From Azospirillum soli (lineage in GTDB: Bacteria; Pseudomonadota; Alphaproteobacteria; Azospirillales; Azospirillaceae), in the NCBI RefSeq assembly GCF_017876165.1, contig NZ_JAGINQ010000001.1, positions 434,001-498,000 of the forward strand: a stretch of DNA of 64,000 bases, in the 5' to 3' direction. Made by a program: the position numbers and the translations under genes. The notes under the pieces were generated by a model, which searched no databases, was not told where the DNA came from, and worked only from the letters and a program-made list of their open reading frames with translations. Below are positions 8,170-16,766 of this stretch, piece by piece. Each line of letters begins with the position of its first letter. The stretch's first letter is position 1.

Positions 8170-9609
8170 ATGAACTTCACCAGTCTCGAATTCCTTTTGT
8201 TCATCACGGCTTTCACGGCGGCGTTCATGGCGCTGGCGCGCACGCGCCTGTTCACGCCGATGCTTCTGGTCGTCAGCTACGTCTTTTACGGCTACTGGGA
8301 CTATCGGTTCTGCGCCTTGCTGGCGCTGACGACCGTCACCGACTTCTATTGCGGATTGCGGATCGCCGACGCGCCGAACCGCGCGACGGCCAAGATGTTC
8401 ATGCACGTCAGCCTCGGTTCCAACCTTTCGATCCTGTTCTTTTTCAAATACTTCAACTTCTTCATCGACAGCGCGGAGGTGGCGCTGGCCGCCGCCGGCA
8501 TCGACGTCGGGCGGCGGACGCTCGACATCATCCTGCCGGTCGGCATTTCCTTCTACGTCTTCCAGAATCTCAGCTACGCGCTCGACCTCTATCTCGGCCA
8601 TCTCGACAAGCCGGAACGGTCGCTGATGCGCTACGCGACCTTCGTGGCCTTCTTTCCGCAGCTGGTCGCCGGCCCCATCGTCCGGGCGCGCGACCTGCTG
8701 CCGCAAATCCAGGACGGCCCGAAGCACGACGTGCCCTTCGCCTTCCGCTTCGCCGGGCTGGAGAAGGTGATCTGGGGCTATTTCCTGAAGATCGGCCTTG
8801 CCGACAACGCCGCCGCCGTGGTGGACGCGCGCTTCGCCCAGCCGGAGTTCTACAACGCGCTGAACCACGTTATCGGGCTGATCTGCTTTTCCTTGCAGAT
8901 CTACGGCGACTTCGCGGGCTATTCGCTGATCGCCATCGGCCTGTCGCAGATCTTCGGCTACACGCTTTGCCAGAACTTCGCCCGCCCGTACTTCGCCATA
9001 GGCATGCGCGACTTCTGGCGGCGCTGGCACATGTCGCTGTCCACCTGGTTCCGCGACTACGTCTACATCCCGCTGGGCGGCAGCCGGACGCAGTGGCTGC
9101 GCGTGCGCAACATGACCATCGTGATGCTGGTCTCCGGCCTGTGGCACGGCGCCAACTGGACCTTCATTCTGTGGGGCGCCATGCACGCCGCCCTGATGGC
9201 GGCGGAGGACGCGGTGCGCTGGCTCGGCTCCAAAAGCCCTGTCCGCCTGACCGGCATTCCCCTGGCCGCCGGCCGCCTGCTCACCATTGTCGTCGTCTTC
9301 CTGCTGGTGACGCTGACCTGGCTGCCCTTCCGGGCCGACAGCATGCACACGGTCTGGACCATCCTGGGCATCATCGCCGACGCGGATTTCAGCCTGCCGC
9401 GCGGCATGCAGCAGATGAGCTACCTGATGCGCGTCGTCGTCTTCGCGGGCGTGGTGCTGATGATCGACGCCCTGATCGAGATGGGCGCCAGCCGCCGCTA
9501 CGCCGGGGTGAACGTGGTCGCGCGGTCCATGGCCTGCTCGACCCTGGTCATTCTGCTGCTTCTGTTCGGCAACTTCGCCAACCGGTCCTTCATCTACTTC
9601 CAGTTCTGA
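8170..9609 (+). CDS. MBOAT-family membrane O-acyltransferase (AlgI-like)
   Basis: A 479-residue polytopic inner-membrane protein of the MBOAT family, which moves acyl groups (usually acetyl) to extracytoplasmic polymers. Family marks are the early motif YALDLYLGHLDKPE, the central RDFWRRWHMSLSTWFRDYVY and the catalytic histidine in SGLWHGANWTF (H326). Many hydrophobic segments start at residue 4. The start ATG at 8170 opens MNFTSLEFLLF, the usual beginning of AlgI-like proteins; an upstream in-frame extension is Arg-rich and not membrane-like. The next gene, 11 bases downstream, encodes an SGNH-type protein, the standard partner (AlgJ/AlgX or DltD style). The pair probably acylates a surface polysaccharide, but the polymer is unknown and no polysaccharide cluster is nearby. 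Confidence 0.9.
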   Translation: MNFTSLEFLLFITAFTAAFMALARTRLFTPMLLVVSYVFYGYWDYRFCALLALTTVTDFYCGLRIADAPNRATAKMFMHVSLGSNLSILFFFKYFNFFIDSAEVALAAAGIDVGRRTLDIILPVGISFYVFQNLSYALDLYLGHLDKPERSLMRYATFVAFFPQLVAGPIVRARDLLPQIQDGPKHDVPFAFRFAGLEKVIWGYFLKIGLADNAAAVVDARFAQPEFYNALNHVIGLICFSLQIYGDFAGYSLIAIGLSQIFGYTLCQNFARPYFAIGMRDFWRRWHMSLSTWFRDYVYIPLGGSRTQWLRVRNMTIVMLVSGLWHGANWTFILWGAMHAALMAAEDAVRWLGSKSPVRLTGIPLAAGRLLTIVVVFLLVTLTWLPFRADSMHTVWTILGIIADADFSLPRGMQQMSYLMRVVVFAGVVLMIDALIEMGASRRYAGVNVVARSMACSTLVILLLLFGNFANRSFIYFQF

Positions 9610-9620
9610 GGAGCCTTCCC

Positions 9621-10592
9621 ATGTTCCGCCTCCTGGCAGCCTTTGGCATGATCCTTGTCATGGTGGTCACCATGGACCGTGTGTTGGCATCCTCGCTGGG
9701 CGAGATGCTGCGGCATTCCTCCGACCGCTTCATGACCGTCTACCGGCAGGCCGGCCCGACGGAGAAAAACCCCGGCGAGACGATCGACGTCGTGGTGCTC
9801 GGCAACTCGCGCGCCGACAACCATTTTCCGGCGCTCGACATCCAGAACGTGACCTGCGGGAAGACGCTGAACCTCGGCATGGGCGGGGCGCCGACGACCA
9901 TCGCCGACCTGCTGTGGCAGGACTATGTCGAGCGGCACGGCGCCCCGCGCCTGCTGCTGCTGGAGCCGACCAGCGTCGTCGATCCGCCCTACACCCTCGC
10001 CGACGTGCCCCTACTCTCCTACTATTCGGAGCGGGTGGACGACTTCATCCGCAAGGTCGATTACCGGATGTGGGCCTCCAACCAGGCCTTCAACACGCTG
10101 ATCTTCAACAACAACCAGACAATCCGGCTGGCCATGGGCCTGCTGCGCCCGGCCGATGACCGGACGCTGAGCGGCACCATGTCGCCATTCCTGCGCCACC
10201 AGATCGAGAATCTGCCGACCGAAGCGATGGAGGGCTTCCAGCCCAATTGGGAGGCGCTGGACCGCATCATCGCGACTGCGCGGGAACACGGCACGCGGGT
10301 GGCGGTGGTCATCACCCCCTTCCATCCGGGCTACATCAAGAAGGTCAGCAACTTCGACGCCTTCTTCGAGGACCTGAAGCGCCGCCTGCCCCCGGATGTT
10401 TCCGTGATCGACGCGCGCCACGCCGTGGAGGGCGACGAGCATTTCGCCGATGCCCTCCACATCAACCAGGAAGGCGTGCGCGTCATGCTGGCGCACATCG
10501 AGGACCGGCTGCGCCCGCTCGGCAACTGTCCCGCCGACGCCATCGCCCAGCTGGGCACCCCCAACATTGAGCATGCGGCGGCCCGGCCGTAA
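9621..10592 (+). CDS. SGNH/GDSL-like membrane-anchored protein, MBOAT partner
   Basis: A 323-residue protein with one N-terminal hydrophobic anchor (residues about 3-24) and a periplasmic SGNH-hydrolase-like domain. The block I serine lies in VVLGNSRADNHFPALDI, where GNSR stands for the usual GDS. The C-terminal catalytic pair appears as DALHINQEG (Asp-x-x-His). Proteins of this kind (AlgJ, AlgX, DltD, WssI types) work with an MBOAT transporter to transfer or remove acetyl groups on secreted polymers. It is 11 bases downstream of the MBOAT gene with GAGGA before the ATG, so it is almost certainly cotranscribed. Its exact reaction cannot be told from the sequence. Confidence 0.8.
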   Translation: MFRLLAAFGMILVMVVTMDRVLASSLGEMLRHSSDRFMTVYRQAGPTEKNPGETIDVVVLGNSRADNHFPALDIQNVTCGKTLNLGMGGAPTTIADLLWQDYVERHGAPRLLLLEPTSVVDPPYTLADVPLLSYYSERVDDFIRKVDYRMWASNQAFNTLIFNNNQTIRLAMGLLRPADDRTLSGTMSPFLRHQIENLPTEAMEGFQPNWEALDRIIATAREHGTRVAVVITPFHPGYIKKVSNFDAFFEDLKRRLPPDVSVIDARHAVEGDEHFADALHINQEGVRVMLAHIEDRLRPLGNCPADAIAQLGTPNIEHAAARP

Positions 10593-10603
10593 ACACGGAC
10601 AAG

Positions 10604-10632
10604 TCCCTCTCCCGGCCCCGCCGGGAGAGGGA
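10604..10632. terminator. bidirectional hairpin between convergent genes
   Basis: A 12-bp perfect stem, TCCCTCTCCCGG with CCGGGAGAGGGA, lies between the SGNH gene and the convergent DUF2382 gene. The same stem recurs at 25970-25998 and related ones at 37787-37816 and 56644-56680, so it is a repeated terminator-type palindrome of this genome. No long T-run follows. Confidence 0.65.
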
Positions 10633-10643
10633 GTGAACGGCTC

Positions 10644-11792
10644 TTACCGCTTCCCGCGCTGCTTGTCCCCGGCCTCGATCTTTTCCACGTCCACCTCGGT
10701 CTTCCGCGCCGTCTCACGGACGGTTTCCTGCCGCTCCGTCGTCGTCTTGGACACCTCGACCTCCCCGATCAGGCGGGCGGCCTTGCGGACCTGGGCTTCC
10801 TCGGCGGTTTCCGTCATCTCGACGCTGGTTTCCTTGAAGGCCCGCTCCGCTTCCTCGGGGCTCAGCTCGCGGTCGGCTTCGCGGTGCCGGACGCGGACCT
10901 TTTCCTCCTCCAGCCTCACCCGCTTCTCGATCGGCTGTTCCGTCACGTGGGTGCGGGCGCGCACGCCGCCGCGAACAACCCGGCGCTTGCCGATCTGAAC
11001 CCGTTCCTCGACCTCTGGAAGGGTCTTCTTTTCCCGGCCCCGCTTATCCCCCTCCTCCTCTTCCACGTCCGAATAGGCGTCCACGGCGTGGGCCTCGTTC
11101 TCTTCCAGCAGAGCGCAGATGTCCTCGGCCCGGTCGTCCTCCACCTCGACGGCGATCACCGCCGCCCCTTTGGCGACGGCCCCGGAGAAGGCTTCGCCAT
11201 CCTCCTCGTCGATGCCGAGGTCCGCCAGCTTGCGCACCATGTCCTTTTGCTGGGTGTCGAACAGCTGAATGCTCCCGGCGGGACAGCCGTTCTTCGTCAA
11301 CTCGCCACGGGCGCGGCGCGCCGGCTCCGGCGTCTGGTACAGTCCGATCACGGTCGTCGTCATGCGTCTTCTCCTAAGCTCGTGCTGCGGCTCGTCTCGG
11401 TCGGGCGGCGGCGGGCCTTCGGCCTCCCGTTCCACCTCGACCTCGGTTCGACGGACGTTCACGCGGTCGCGGAAGTGGTGGGTGGTCCGCTTGCGCGTCA
11501 CCCGCACCTCCTCGACGAGGCGGAGGCGTTTCACCACCACCTCCTCGATCACCGGGATGACGGTGGTGTCGCCCTCCTGCCGCTCGTCCATGGGGGCGTC
11601 GATCCAGCGTCCGACCGGGACACGCTCCACCACGATCTCCACCGACTCCAGCGGTGCGTCGATCTCCTCCACCTCCTCATGGACGCGCCGGTGCACATGC
11701 ACGGTCCCGGTGCGGCGGGCATGCTTCTCGATTTCGACCATTTCCTGAACGACGGGTATGACGACGCGCTTCGGCTCGGCGTCCGTGGTCAT
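10644..11792 (-). CDS. tandem DUF2382 (YsnF/AvaK) stress-type protein, apparent fusion
   Basis: A 382-residue, very charged, soluble protein. Residues about 8-120 form a first DUF2382 domain (PVVQEMVEIEKHARRTGTV, then PVIEEVVVKRL). A GLYQ-type N-terminal module of the general-stress 17M kind follows (TVIGLYQTPEPARRARGEL, about 147-230), then a second DUF2382 domain (LPEVEERVQIGKRRVVRGGV onwards) ending in Lys/Arg-rich sequence. The family is linked to stress responses, but no biochemical activity is known. The joint near residue 143 carries a good ribosome-binding site and an internal ATG at 11363, exactly where free-standing family members begin. Two ancestral genes have therefore probably lost the stop between them. 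Either one long or two shorter products may be made. Confidence 0.75.
   Translation of the reverse strand: MTTDAEPKRVVIPVVQEMVEIEKHARRTGTVHVHRRVHEEVEEIDAPLESVEIVVERVPVGRWIDAPMDERQEGDTTVIPVIEEVVVKRLRLVEEVRVTRKRTTHHFRDRVNVRRTEVEVEREAEGPPPPDRDEPQHELRRRRMTTTVIGLYQTPEPARRARGELTKNGCPAGSIQLFDTQQKDMVRKLADLGIDEEDGEAFSGAVAKGAAVIAVEVEDDRAEDICALLEENEAHAVDAYSDVEEEEGDKRGREKKTLPEVEERVQIGKRRVVRGGVRARTHVTEQPIEKRVRLEEEKVRVRHREADRELSPEEAERAFKETSVEMTETAEEAQVRKAARLIGEVEVSKTTTERQETVRETARKTEVDVEKIEAGDKQRGKR
11361..11375 (-). promoter_or_regulatory. internal ribosome-binding site and ATG in the DUF2382 gene
   Basis: On the minus strand AGGAGAAGACGC precedes an ATG at 11363-11361 that starts MTTTVIGLYQ. The spacing is good and the following residues are a typical N-terminus of GLYQ/DUF2382 stress proteins. 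A TAG lies just upstream in a neighbouring frame, fitting an ancestral stop that was frame-shifted away. Confidence 0.65.
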
Positions 11793-12061
11793 GGCGGAGT
11801 CCTCGTGGATGGCGGGAATGCAGGAGTTTGCTCGGCGTTGCGGAGCGTTAACCGCGTGCAGTCCCACCAACAGGACGGACTTCGCCCCGTTCCGCACCTG
11901 CGAACGGCAATATCGGCGCCCTGGACACCGCTATTTCGAGCGTGTCTTTAAAGGCGTCCGTCTGACCTATGCTTCGGAAATACGGATGGGCGTTGCGGGA
12001 TTGCACATCATTCCCGCGCGCACTCTGTCGCCGCAGCGCACCATCGCTTGATGAGCATACG
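11793..12061. other. intergenic region upstream of the DUF2382 gene
   Basis: This stretch of about 270 bases lies between the start of the DUF2382 gene and the end region of mrcA, both on the minus strand. No gene or RNA was recognised. It should hold the promoter of the stress-type gene. A small palindrome (CACGCTATTTCGAGCGTG-like) is visible at about 11926-11945. Confidence 0.45.
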
Positions 12062-12091
12062 GGGCGGGACAACGAATCGGTTGTCCCGCCC
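12062..12091 (-). terminator. hairpin downstream of mrcA
   Basis: A perfect 12-bp stem (GGGCGGGACAAC with GTTGTCCCGCCC) with a 6-base loop starts 5 bases after the mrcA stop codon. It is a strong candidate for the end of the amiC-mrcA transcript, although the T-run is weak. It marks a break between mrcA and prfB, which are often cotranscribed in related bacteria. Confidence 0.65.
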
Positions 12092-12096
12092 TCGTC

Positions 12097-14640
12097 TCAA
12101 TACAGCCCGCCGGTGCCGACCGTGGCCGCGGACGGCGCCGCCGGGGCGTTCGGCACCCCGAAGCCCGGAGTCGCCCCGAATCCGCCGGTCGCCGCCGACG
12201 GCTCGCCATAGCCGGAGCCGGGCACAGCACCGCCGGTCCAACCGCCCACGCCACCCGCCTGGCCCGACCCGTCGAGCACCATCTGCTGCCGGTCGGGGTT
12301 GGGCTCGGTGCCGGGAATGAAGGCCTCCCAGATCGCCTTGCGCTCGCCCGGCTGGGCCAACTGGCCGGTCTCCGGGTTCACGCGGACGAGGCGCAGGCCG
12401 CGCGGCACGCGGAACGGGGTGGCCGGCTTGTCCTTCAGCGCCTCTTCCATCACGTCCTTGAAGATCGGCACGGCAGCCGAGCCGCCCGTCTCCTTCGGCC
12501 CCAGCGAGCGCGGCTGGTCGAAGCCGATGTAGGTGCCGACCACGAGGTCCGGCGAGAAGCCGACAAACCACGCGTCCATGCTGTCGTTGGTGGTGCCCGT
12601 CTTGCCGGCCAGCGGCTTGCCGAGCGACAGCAGCTTGGTCGCCGTGCCGCGCTGCACGACGCCTTCCAGCATGGAGACCATCTGGTAGACGGTGCGCGGG
12701 TCGGCGATCTGCTCGCGCGTGTCGGCCACCGCGGGCACGGCCACCCCATCGCGCCATTCCACGCTGGTGCAGCCCTCGCACTGGCGGTTGTCGTGGCGGA
12801 AGATGGTCTTGCCGGTGCGGTCCTGGACGCGGTCGATGAAGGTCGGGACGATCTTCTTGCCGCCGTTCGCCAGCATGGCGTAGGCGGTGGTCATGCGCAG
12901 CACCGTCGTTTCGCCGGCGCCCAGCGACATCGGCAGATAGGGCTGGAGGTTGTCCACGATGCCGAACTTCTCGGTGGTGGCCTTGACCTTGTCCATGCCG
13001 ATGGCCTGGGCGAGGCGCACGGTCATGACGTTGCGCGACTTCTCGATGCCGGCGCGCAGCGGGGTCGGCCCGTAGAACTCGTGGCTGTAGTTCTCCGGCC
13101 GCCAGATCGGCTGGCCGTGGCCGGGGTCATATTCGAACGGCGCGTCCATGACCAGCGAGGCCGGGGTGAAGCCCTGGTCCAGCGCCGACAGATAGACGAA
13201 CGGCTTGAAGGAGGAGCCCGGCTGCCGCATCGCCTGGGTGGCGCGGTTGAACACGCTGATGTGCGGGGAGAAACCGCCGACCATGGCGAGCACGCGGCCG
13301 GTGTGCGGGTCGAGCGCGACGAGCCCGCCCTGCACCGCCGGGATCTGCCGCAGGCCATAGGTGGCGGGCGGCAGGTCCTTGCCCTTCTCGTCCTTGGCGA
13401 TCGGCTCCACCAGGATGATGTCGCCCAGCTTCGCCGCGTCGGACGGCCGGCGGATCTCAGGACCGATCCGCTCGCCCTCCTTCCAGGCGCGCGCCCAGCG
13501 CAGTTCGGCCAGCGGCACGCGCCCGCGCGACCCGTCGGCCAGACCGATGTCCAGAGCGTCGGCCAGATCGTCCTTCAGCACGACGGCCAGCTTCCAGCCG
13601 TCGGCGCCCGGCGGCACCGGCATGGCGGCCAGCTTCTTCGCCCAGGTGTCGAAATTGTCCATCTTGCCGACCGGCCCGCGATAGCCGTGGCGGCGGTCGT
13701 ACTGGATCAGCCCGGTGCGCAGCGCCTTGGTCGCCGCCTCCTGCATCGTCGGGTCCATGGAGGCGCGCACCGACAGGCCGCCCTCATAGAGCGCCTGCTC
13801 GCCGTACAGCTTCACCAGCTCACGCCGGATCTCCTCGGCGAAATACTCGGCGGTTACATATTCCTGCTCGTCGCGCTTGCGCACGGCCAGCGGCTTGGCC
13901 TGGGCCGCGCGGGCCTCCTCGGGCGTGATGTGCCCGTCCTCGGCCATGCGGCCGATCACCCAGTTGCGGCGCGCCATGGCGGCGTCGCGCTGGCGTTCGG
14001 GGTGATAGTTGCTGGGCGCCTTGGGCAGGGCCGCCAGATAGGCCGCCTCCTCGATGTCCAGCTCGTCCAGCGCCTTGTTGAAGTAGTTCAGCGCCGCCGC
14101 CGCCACGCCGTAGGAGCGGTAGCCGAGGAAGATCTCGTTCAGGTACAGCTCAAGAATGCGGTCCTTGGTGAAGGCGCGCTCGATGCGCACGGCCAGGATC
14201 GCTTCCTTGATCTTGCGGTGGAAGGAGACCTCGTTGGTCAGCAGCATGTTCTTGGCGACCTGCTGCGTGATGGTCGAGGCGCCGACCGGCCGGCGGTCGC
14301 TGCCGAAATTCTCCACGTTGGTCAGGATCGCGCGGGCGATGCCGATGGGATCGACGCCCTTGTGCTCGTAGAAGTTCTTGTCCTCGGCGGACAGGAAGGC
14401 GTTGATCACGCGCTTGGGCATGGCGTCGATGGGAACGAACACGCGCTTTTCCGACGCGAATTCGGCCAGCAGCCGCCCGTCGCCGGCGTGGACACGGGTG
14501 GTCACCGGCGGCTGGTAGTTGGCGAGCTTGGTGTAGTCCGGCAGGTCGCGGTCGTAATAGTCCAGCACATAGACGAGCCCCCCGGCACCGACCAGGACGA
14601 GCATCACGAGGGCCATCAGAACGGACAGAATCAGGCGCAT
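12097..14640 (-). CDS. mrcA: penicillin-binding protein 1A, bifunctional peptidoglycan synthase
   Basis: An 847-residue inner-membrane enzyme that polymerises lipid II and cross-links peptidoglycan in the periplasm. The order is a cytoplasmic tip and one membrane anchor (residues about 2-24), a glycosyltransferase-51 domain with the motifs EDKNFYEHKGVDP and GASTITQQVAKN, a linker/OB-like region, and a transpeptidase domain with SSFK (S476), SRN and KTGT (K680). The C-terminus ends in a Gly/Ala/Pro-rich tail. ATG at 14640 is taken because it places the membrane anchor at the N-terminus. amiC lies upstream on the same strand about 200 bases away, and the pair makes a synthesis-and-cleavage unit for the cell wall. 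Confidence 0.96.
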   Translation of the reverse strand: MRLILSVLMALVMLVLVGAGGLVYVLDYYDRDLPDYTKLANYQPPVTTRVHAGDGRLLAEFASEKRVFVPIDAMPKRVINAFLSAEDKNFYEHKGVDPIGIARAILTNVENFGSDRRPVGASTITQQVAKNMLLTNEVSFHRKIKEAILAVRIERAFTKDRILELYLNEIFLGYRSYGVAAAALNYFNKALDELDIEEAAYLAALPKAPSNYHPERQRDAAMARRNWVIGRMAEDGHITPEEARAAQAKPLAVRKRDEQEYVTAEYFAEEIRRELVKLYGEQALYEGGLSVRASMDPTMQEAATKALRTGLIQYDRRHGYRGPVGKMDNFDTWAKKLAAMPVPPGADGWKLAVVLKDDLADALDIGLADGSRGRVPLAELRWARAWKEGERIGPEIRRPSDAAKLGDIILVEPIAKDEKGKDLPPATYGLRQIPAVQGGLVALDPHTGRVLAMVGGFSPHISVFNRATQAMRQPGSSFKPFVYLSALDQGFTPASLVMDAPFEYDPGHGQPIWRPENYSHEFYGPTPLRAGIEKSRNVMTVRLAQAIGMDKVKATTEKFGIVDNLQPYLPMSLGAGETTVLRMTTAYAMLANGGKKIVPTFIDRVQDRTGKTIFRHDNRQCEGCTSVEWRDGVAVPAVADTREQIADPRTVYQMVSMLEGVVQRGTATKLLSLGKPLAGKTGTTNDSMDAWFVGFSPDLVVGTYIGFDQPRSLGPKETGGSAAVPIFKDVMEEALKDKPATPFRVPRGLRLVRVNPETGQLAQPGERKAIWEAFIPGTEPNPDRQQMVLDGSGQAGGVGGWTGGAVPGSGYGEPSAATGGFGATPGFGVPNAPAAPSAATVGTGGLY

Positions 14641-14854
14641 GACAGTTCCCAAACAGGCAAGGCGGCACGCCGCCATTCCCCATCACCAAAAGCAATGGGC
14701 ACCGGAACAACGGGCACCGTCCGAACGGCGGCATCCTACACCGCCGGAGCCGGCTCGCCGACTCCTTCCCAGGCATGTCAGGAAAATGTGACGCCCACAA
14801 GGCGCGCGCAAGAAGGGGGTAGCTGGTCAGCGCCCCGCGCACCCCTCCCGAACC

Positions 14855-16177
14855 TCAACTCCGCCGCGCAATCCCCAGCCACTTGAAGTAGGCGTCTACG
14901 CCCCGGAGCATCGCCCGCGCCAGCTTTTCGCGGTGGCCCGGCGTGTTCAGCAGGTTGGCGTCCTGCGGGCTCGACAGGTAGCCCATTTCGACCAGCGCAG
15001 ACGGCAGGTCCGGCGCCGTCAGCACGGCGAAGCCCGCCTGTCGGTGCGGCTTGCTGGGGATCAGCTTAATGTCCCGGCCCAGATGTTCCAACGCCATGTT
15101 GGCGAAGCGCTTGGAGTGGTTCTTGGTGTCGCGTTGCGCCAAATCGATCAGGATGCTCGCCACAAGATCGTTCTCGGCCGACAAATCCAGCCCGGCGATG
15201 GCGTCAGCCCGGTTTTCCTTGGCGGCCAGCATTTCCGCCTCGCGGTCCGACGCCTTGTCCGACAGCGTGTAGATCGACAGGCCACGCATGCTGGTGCTGC
15301 CGATGCTGTCCGCGTGCAGCGAGAGGAACAGATCGGCATTCGACTCGCGCGCGATGGCGACGCGGTCGCGCAGGCGGACGAACACGTCCTTGTCGCGGGT
15401 CATCCGCACCCGGTAGCGGCCGGACGCCTCCAGCTGGCGCTTCAGCTCGCGCGCCATGGCCAGCGTGATGTCCTTTTCATAGACGCCACCCACGCCGACG
15501 GCGCCGGGGTCGACGCCGCCATGCCCCGGATCCAGCACGACCAGAGGCTTCTCCGGCACCGGGGCCACCTTCGGCGGAGCCGGAGGCGCCATGGGGGCGG
15601 CGACCGGAACGACGTTCGGGCGCGCAGCCGGCCCGGACGCCTCCGCCTTGGGAACCGGCGGCGCGCTCGCGGCTGCCCGCGCGACAGCCTGCGCAACCTG
15701 GGCCGCGCTCGCCCGCTCGATGTCGATCACGAAGCGCGGGTTGAAGCCGTCCCTGGCCGACAGAGTGAAGGCTTCCAGCACGCGCACCGGCCCCGTCGTC
15801 TCGAAGACCAGACGCGGCGCGCCGGTCTCGCCGGCCTCGTAGCGGTAGCGCGCGATCAGCCCCTTGCCCGCCGTCCCCTTGCCGGCCATCGCAGCACCGC
15901 CGTTCGGCCAAGCCAGTTCCGGCAGGTCCACCACGACGCGGTAGGGGTTGGCCAGCACCGACACCGAAAACGGCACCGACTCGCTGAGTTCCAGAACGAA
16001 ACGGGTCTTGTCGGGGTGGATGCCCAGCCGGCTGTCCAGGACCACCGGCCGCGCCTGCGACGGCGGGGGCAACGGCAACGCGGCGGTGGTCTGCGCCAGC
16101 GCCGGCGCGAGCGGAAGCGCGGCCGCCCCCACCAGAGCGCCCACCACGGCGACGACCATCGCGAGCATTCGGGGCAT
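14855..16177 (-). CDS. amiC: N-acetylmuramoyl-L-alanine amidase, AMIN + Amidase_3
   Basis: A 440-residue periplasmic amidase that cuts the bond between N-acetylmuramic acid and the stem peptide, needed to separate daughter cells. A signal peptide covers residues about 1-28. An AMIN localisation domain lies around 45-160 (LDSRLGIHPDKTRFVLEL onward). A Pro/Ala linker leads to a zinc amidase_3 domain with DPGHGGVDPG, VYEKDI, the LHADS histidine and VEMGYLS, giving the expected His, Glu, His zinc ligands and catalytic glutamate. The ATG at 16177 follows GGTGG; an in-frame GTG at 16186 is also possible. Upstream is a sigma70-like promoter at 16217-16246. The gene is divergent from rne. The gene symbol reflects family, as several amidases share this layout. 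Confidence 0.93.
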   Translation of the reverse strand: MPRMLAMVVAVVGALVGAAALPLAPALAQTTAALPLPPPSQARPVVLDSRLGIHPDKTRFVLELSESVPFSVSVLANPYRVVVDLPELAWPNGGAAMAGKGTAGKGLIARYRYEAGETGAPRLVFETTGPVRVLEAFTLSARDGFNPRFVIDIERASAAQVAQAVARAAASAPPVPKAEASGPAARPNVVPVAAPMAPPAPPKVAPVPEKPLVVLDPGHGGVDPGAVGVGGVYEKDITLAMARELKRQLEASGRYRVRMTRDKDVFVRLRDRVAIARESNADLFLSLHADSIGSTSMRGLSIYTLSDKASDREAEMLAAKENRADAIAGLDLSAENDLVASILIDLAQRDTKNHSKRFANMALEHLGRDIKLIPSKPHRQAGFAVLTAPDLPSALVEMGYLSSPQDANLLNTPGHREKLARAMLRGVDAYFKWLGIARRS

Positions 16178-16216
16178 CAAATCCACCAGAATCGCTTTAC
16201 GGCTAAGCTAGCCTTA

Positions 16217-16246
16217 GCTATAGCCGAGTGAAATCAAGGCGTTCAA
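16217..16246 (-). promoter_or_regulatory. putative sigma70-type promoter of amiC
   Basis: Reading the minus strand, TTGAAC, an 18-base spacer and TATAGC lie about 40 bases upstream of the amiC start. The implied transcript start falls in or next to a near-palindrome (GCTAAGCTAGCCTTAGC, 16202-16218) that could be an operator. This is from sequence inspection only. Confidence 0.55.
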
Positions 16247-16414
16247 CGGCGGTCGTGAGACGGCGGCTGAGATAAATGGCGGGGGTGCCGTTCCTGCAAC
16301 ACTCCCCCTGACACTGCACCGCCCGGCCCGCCGGGCAACAGGGGCATCGGACGGCCGCCATCCGGCCGACACCATCCGGTCACGGGGCAACCTTCATTTC
16401 GCCGAAATCCACCG

Positions 16415-16443
16415 TTGTGCAAGTTTTCGTGCTTGTCTATGGT
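16415..16443 (+). promoter_or_regulatory. putative sigma70-type promoter of rne with long leader
   Basis: TTGTGC, a 17-base spacer and TATGGT lie about 325 bases before the rne start codon. If used, it gives a leader of roughly 315 bases. Long leaders are known to serve RNase E autoregulation in enterobacteria. The leader holds a stem (CGGCCGA with TCGGCCG, about 16516-16538). Confidence 0.5.
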
Positions 16444-16766
16444 AGCCCTGCGACATACCGCGACCCACCAGCGTTTCCCTTCGGGACCGCTGCGGCGTCG
16501 CCCTCGGATATCCCCGGCCGACATAGATCATCGGCCGCCGTTCGGGGCGTGACGCTTTTGGGTCACCGGTGATTGTGACGAAACCTCGAAGCTGGTGCCG
16601 GCCGCAAGGCCGGAACCCGGAGTCCGAAGTCCGACTCGTCCTGGCTGCTTCGTCAGCGCCGTTCGACGATGTTGGGGCCGGTTCCGCAGGCTTCGCCCAC
16701 AACGATGACGCGTCCAGGCGGCTTGTACGTCGCGCGGGCGGCCCGGCTGCGTCATGGGGATCTTGT

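Noticed and set aside
12793..14886. A 697-codon open frame opposite mrcA
   Set aside because: Shadow of penicillin-binding protein 1A, no independent evidence of coding.
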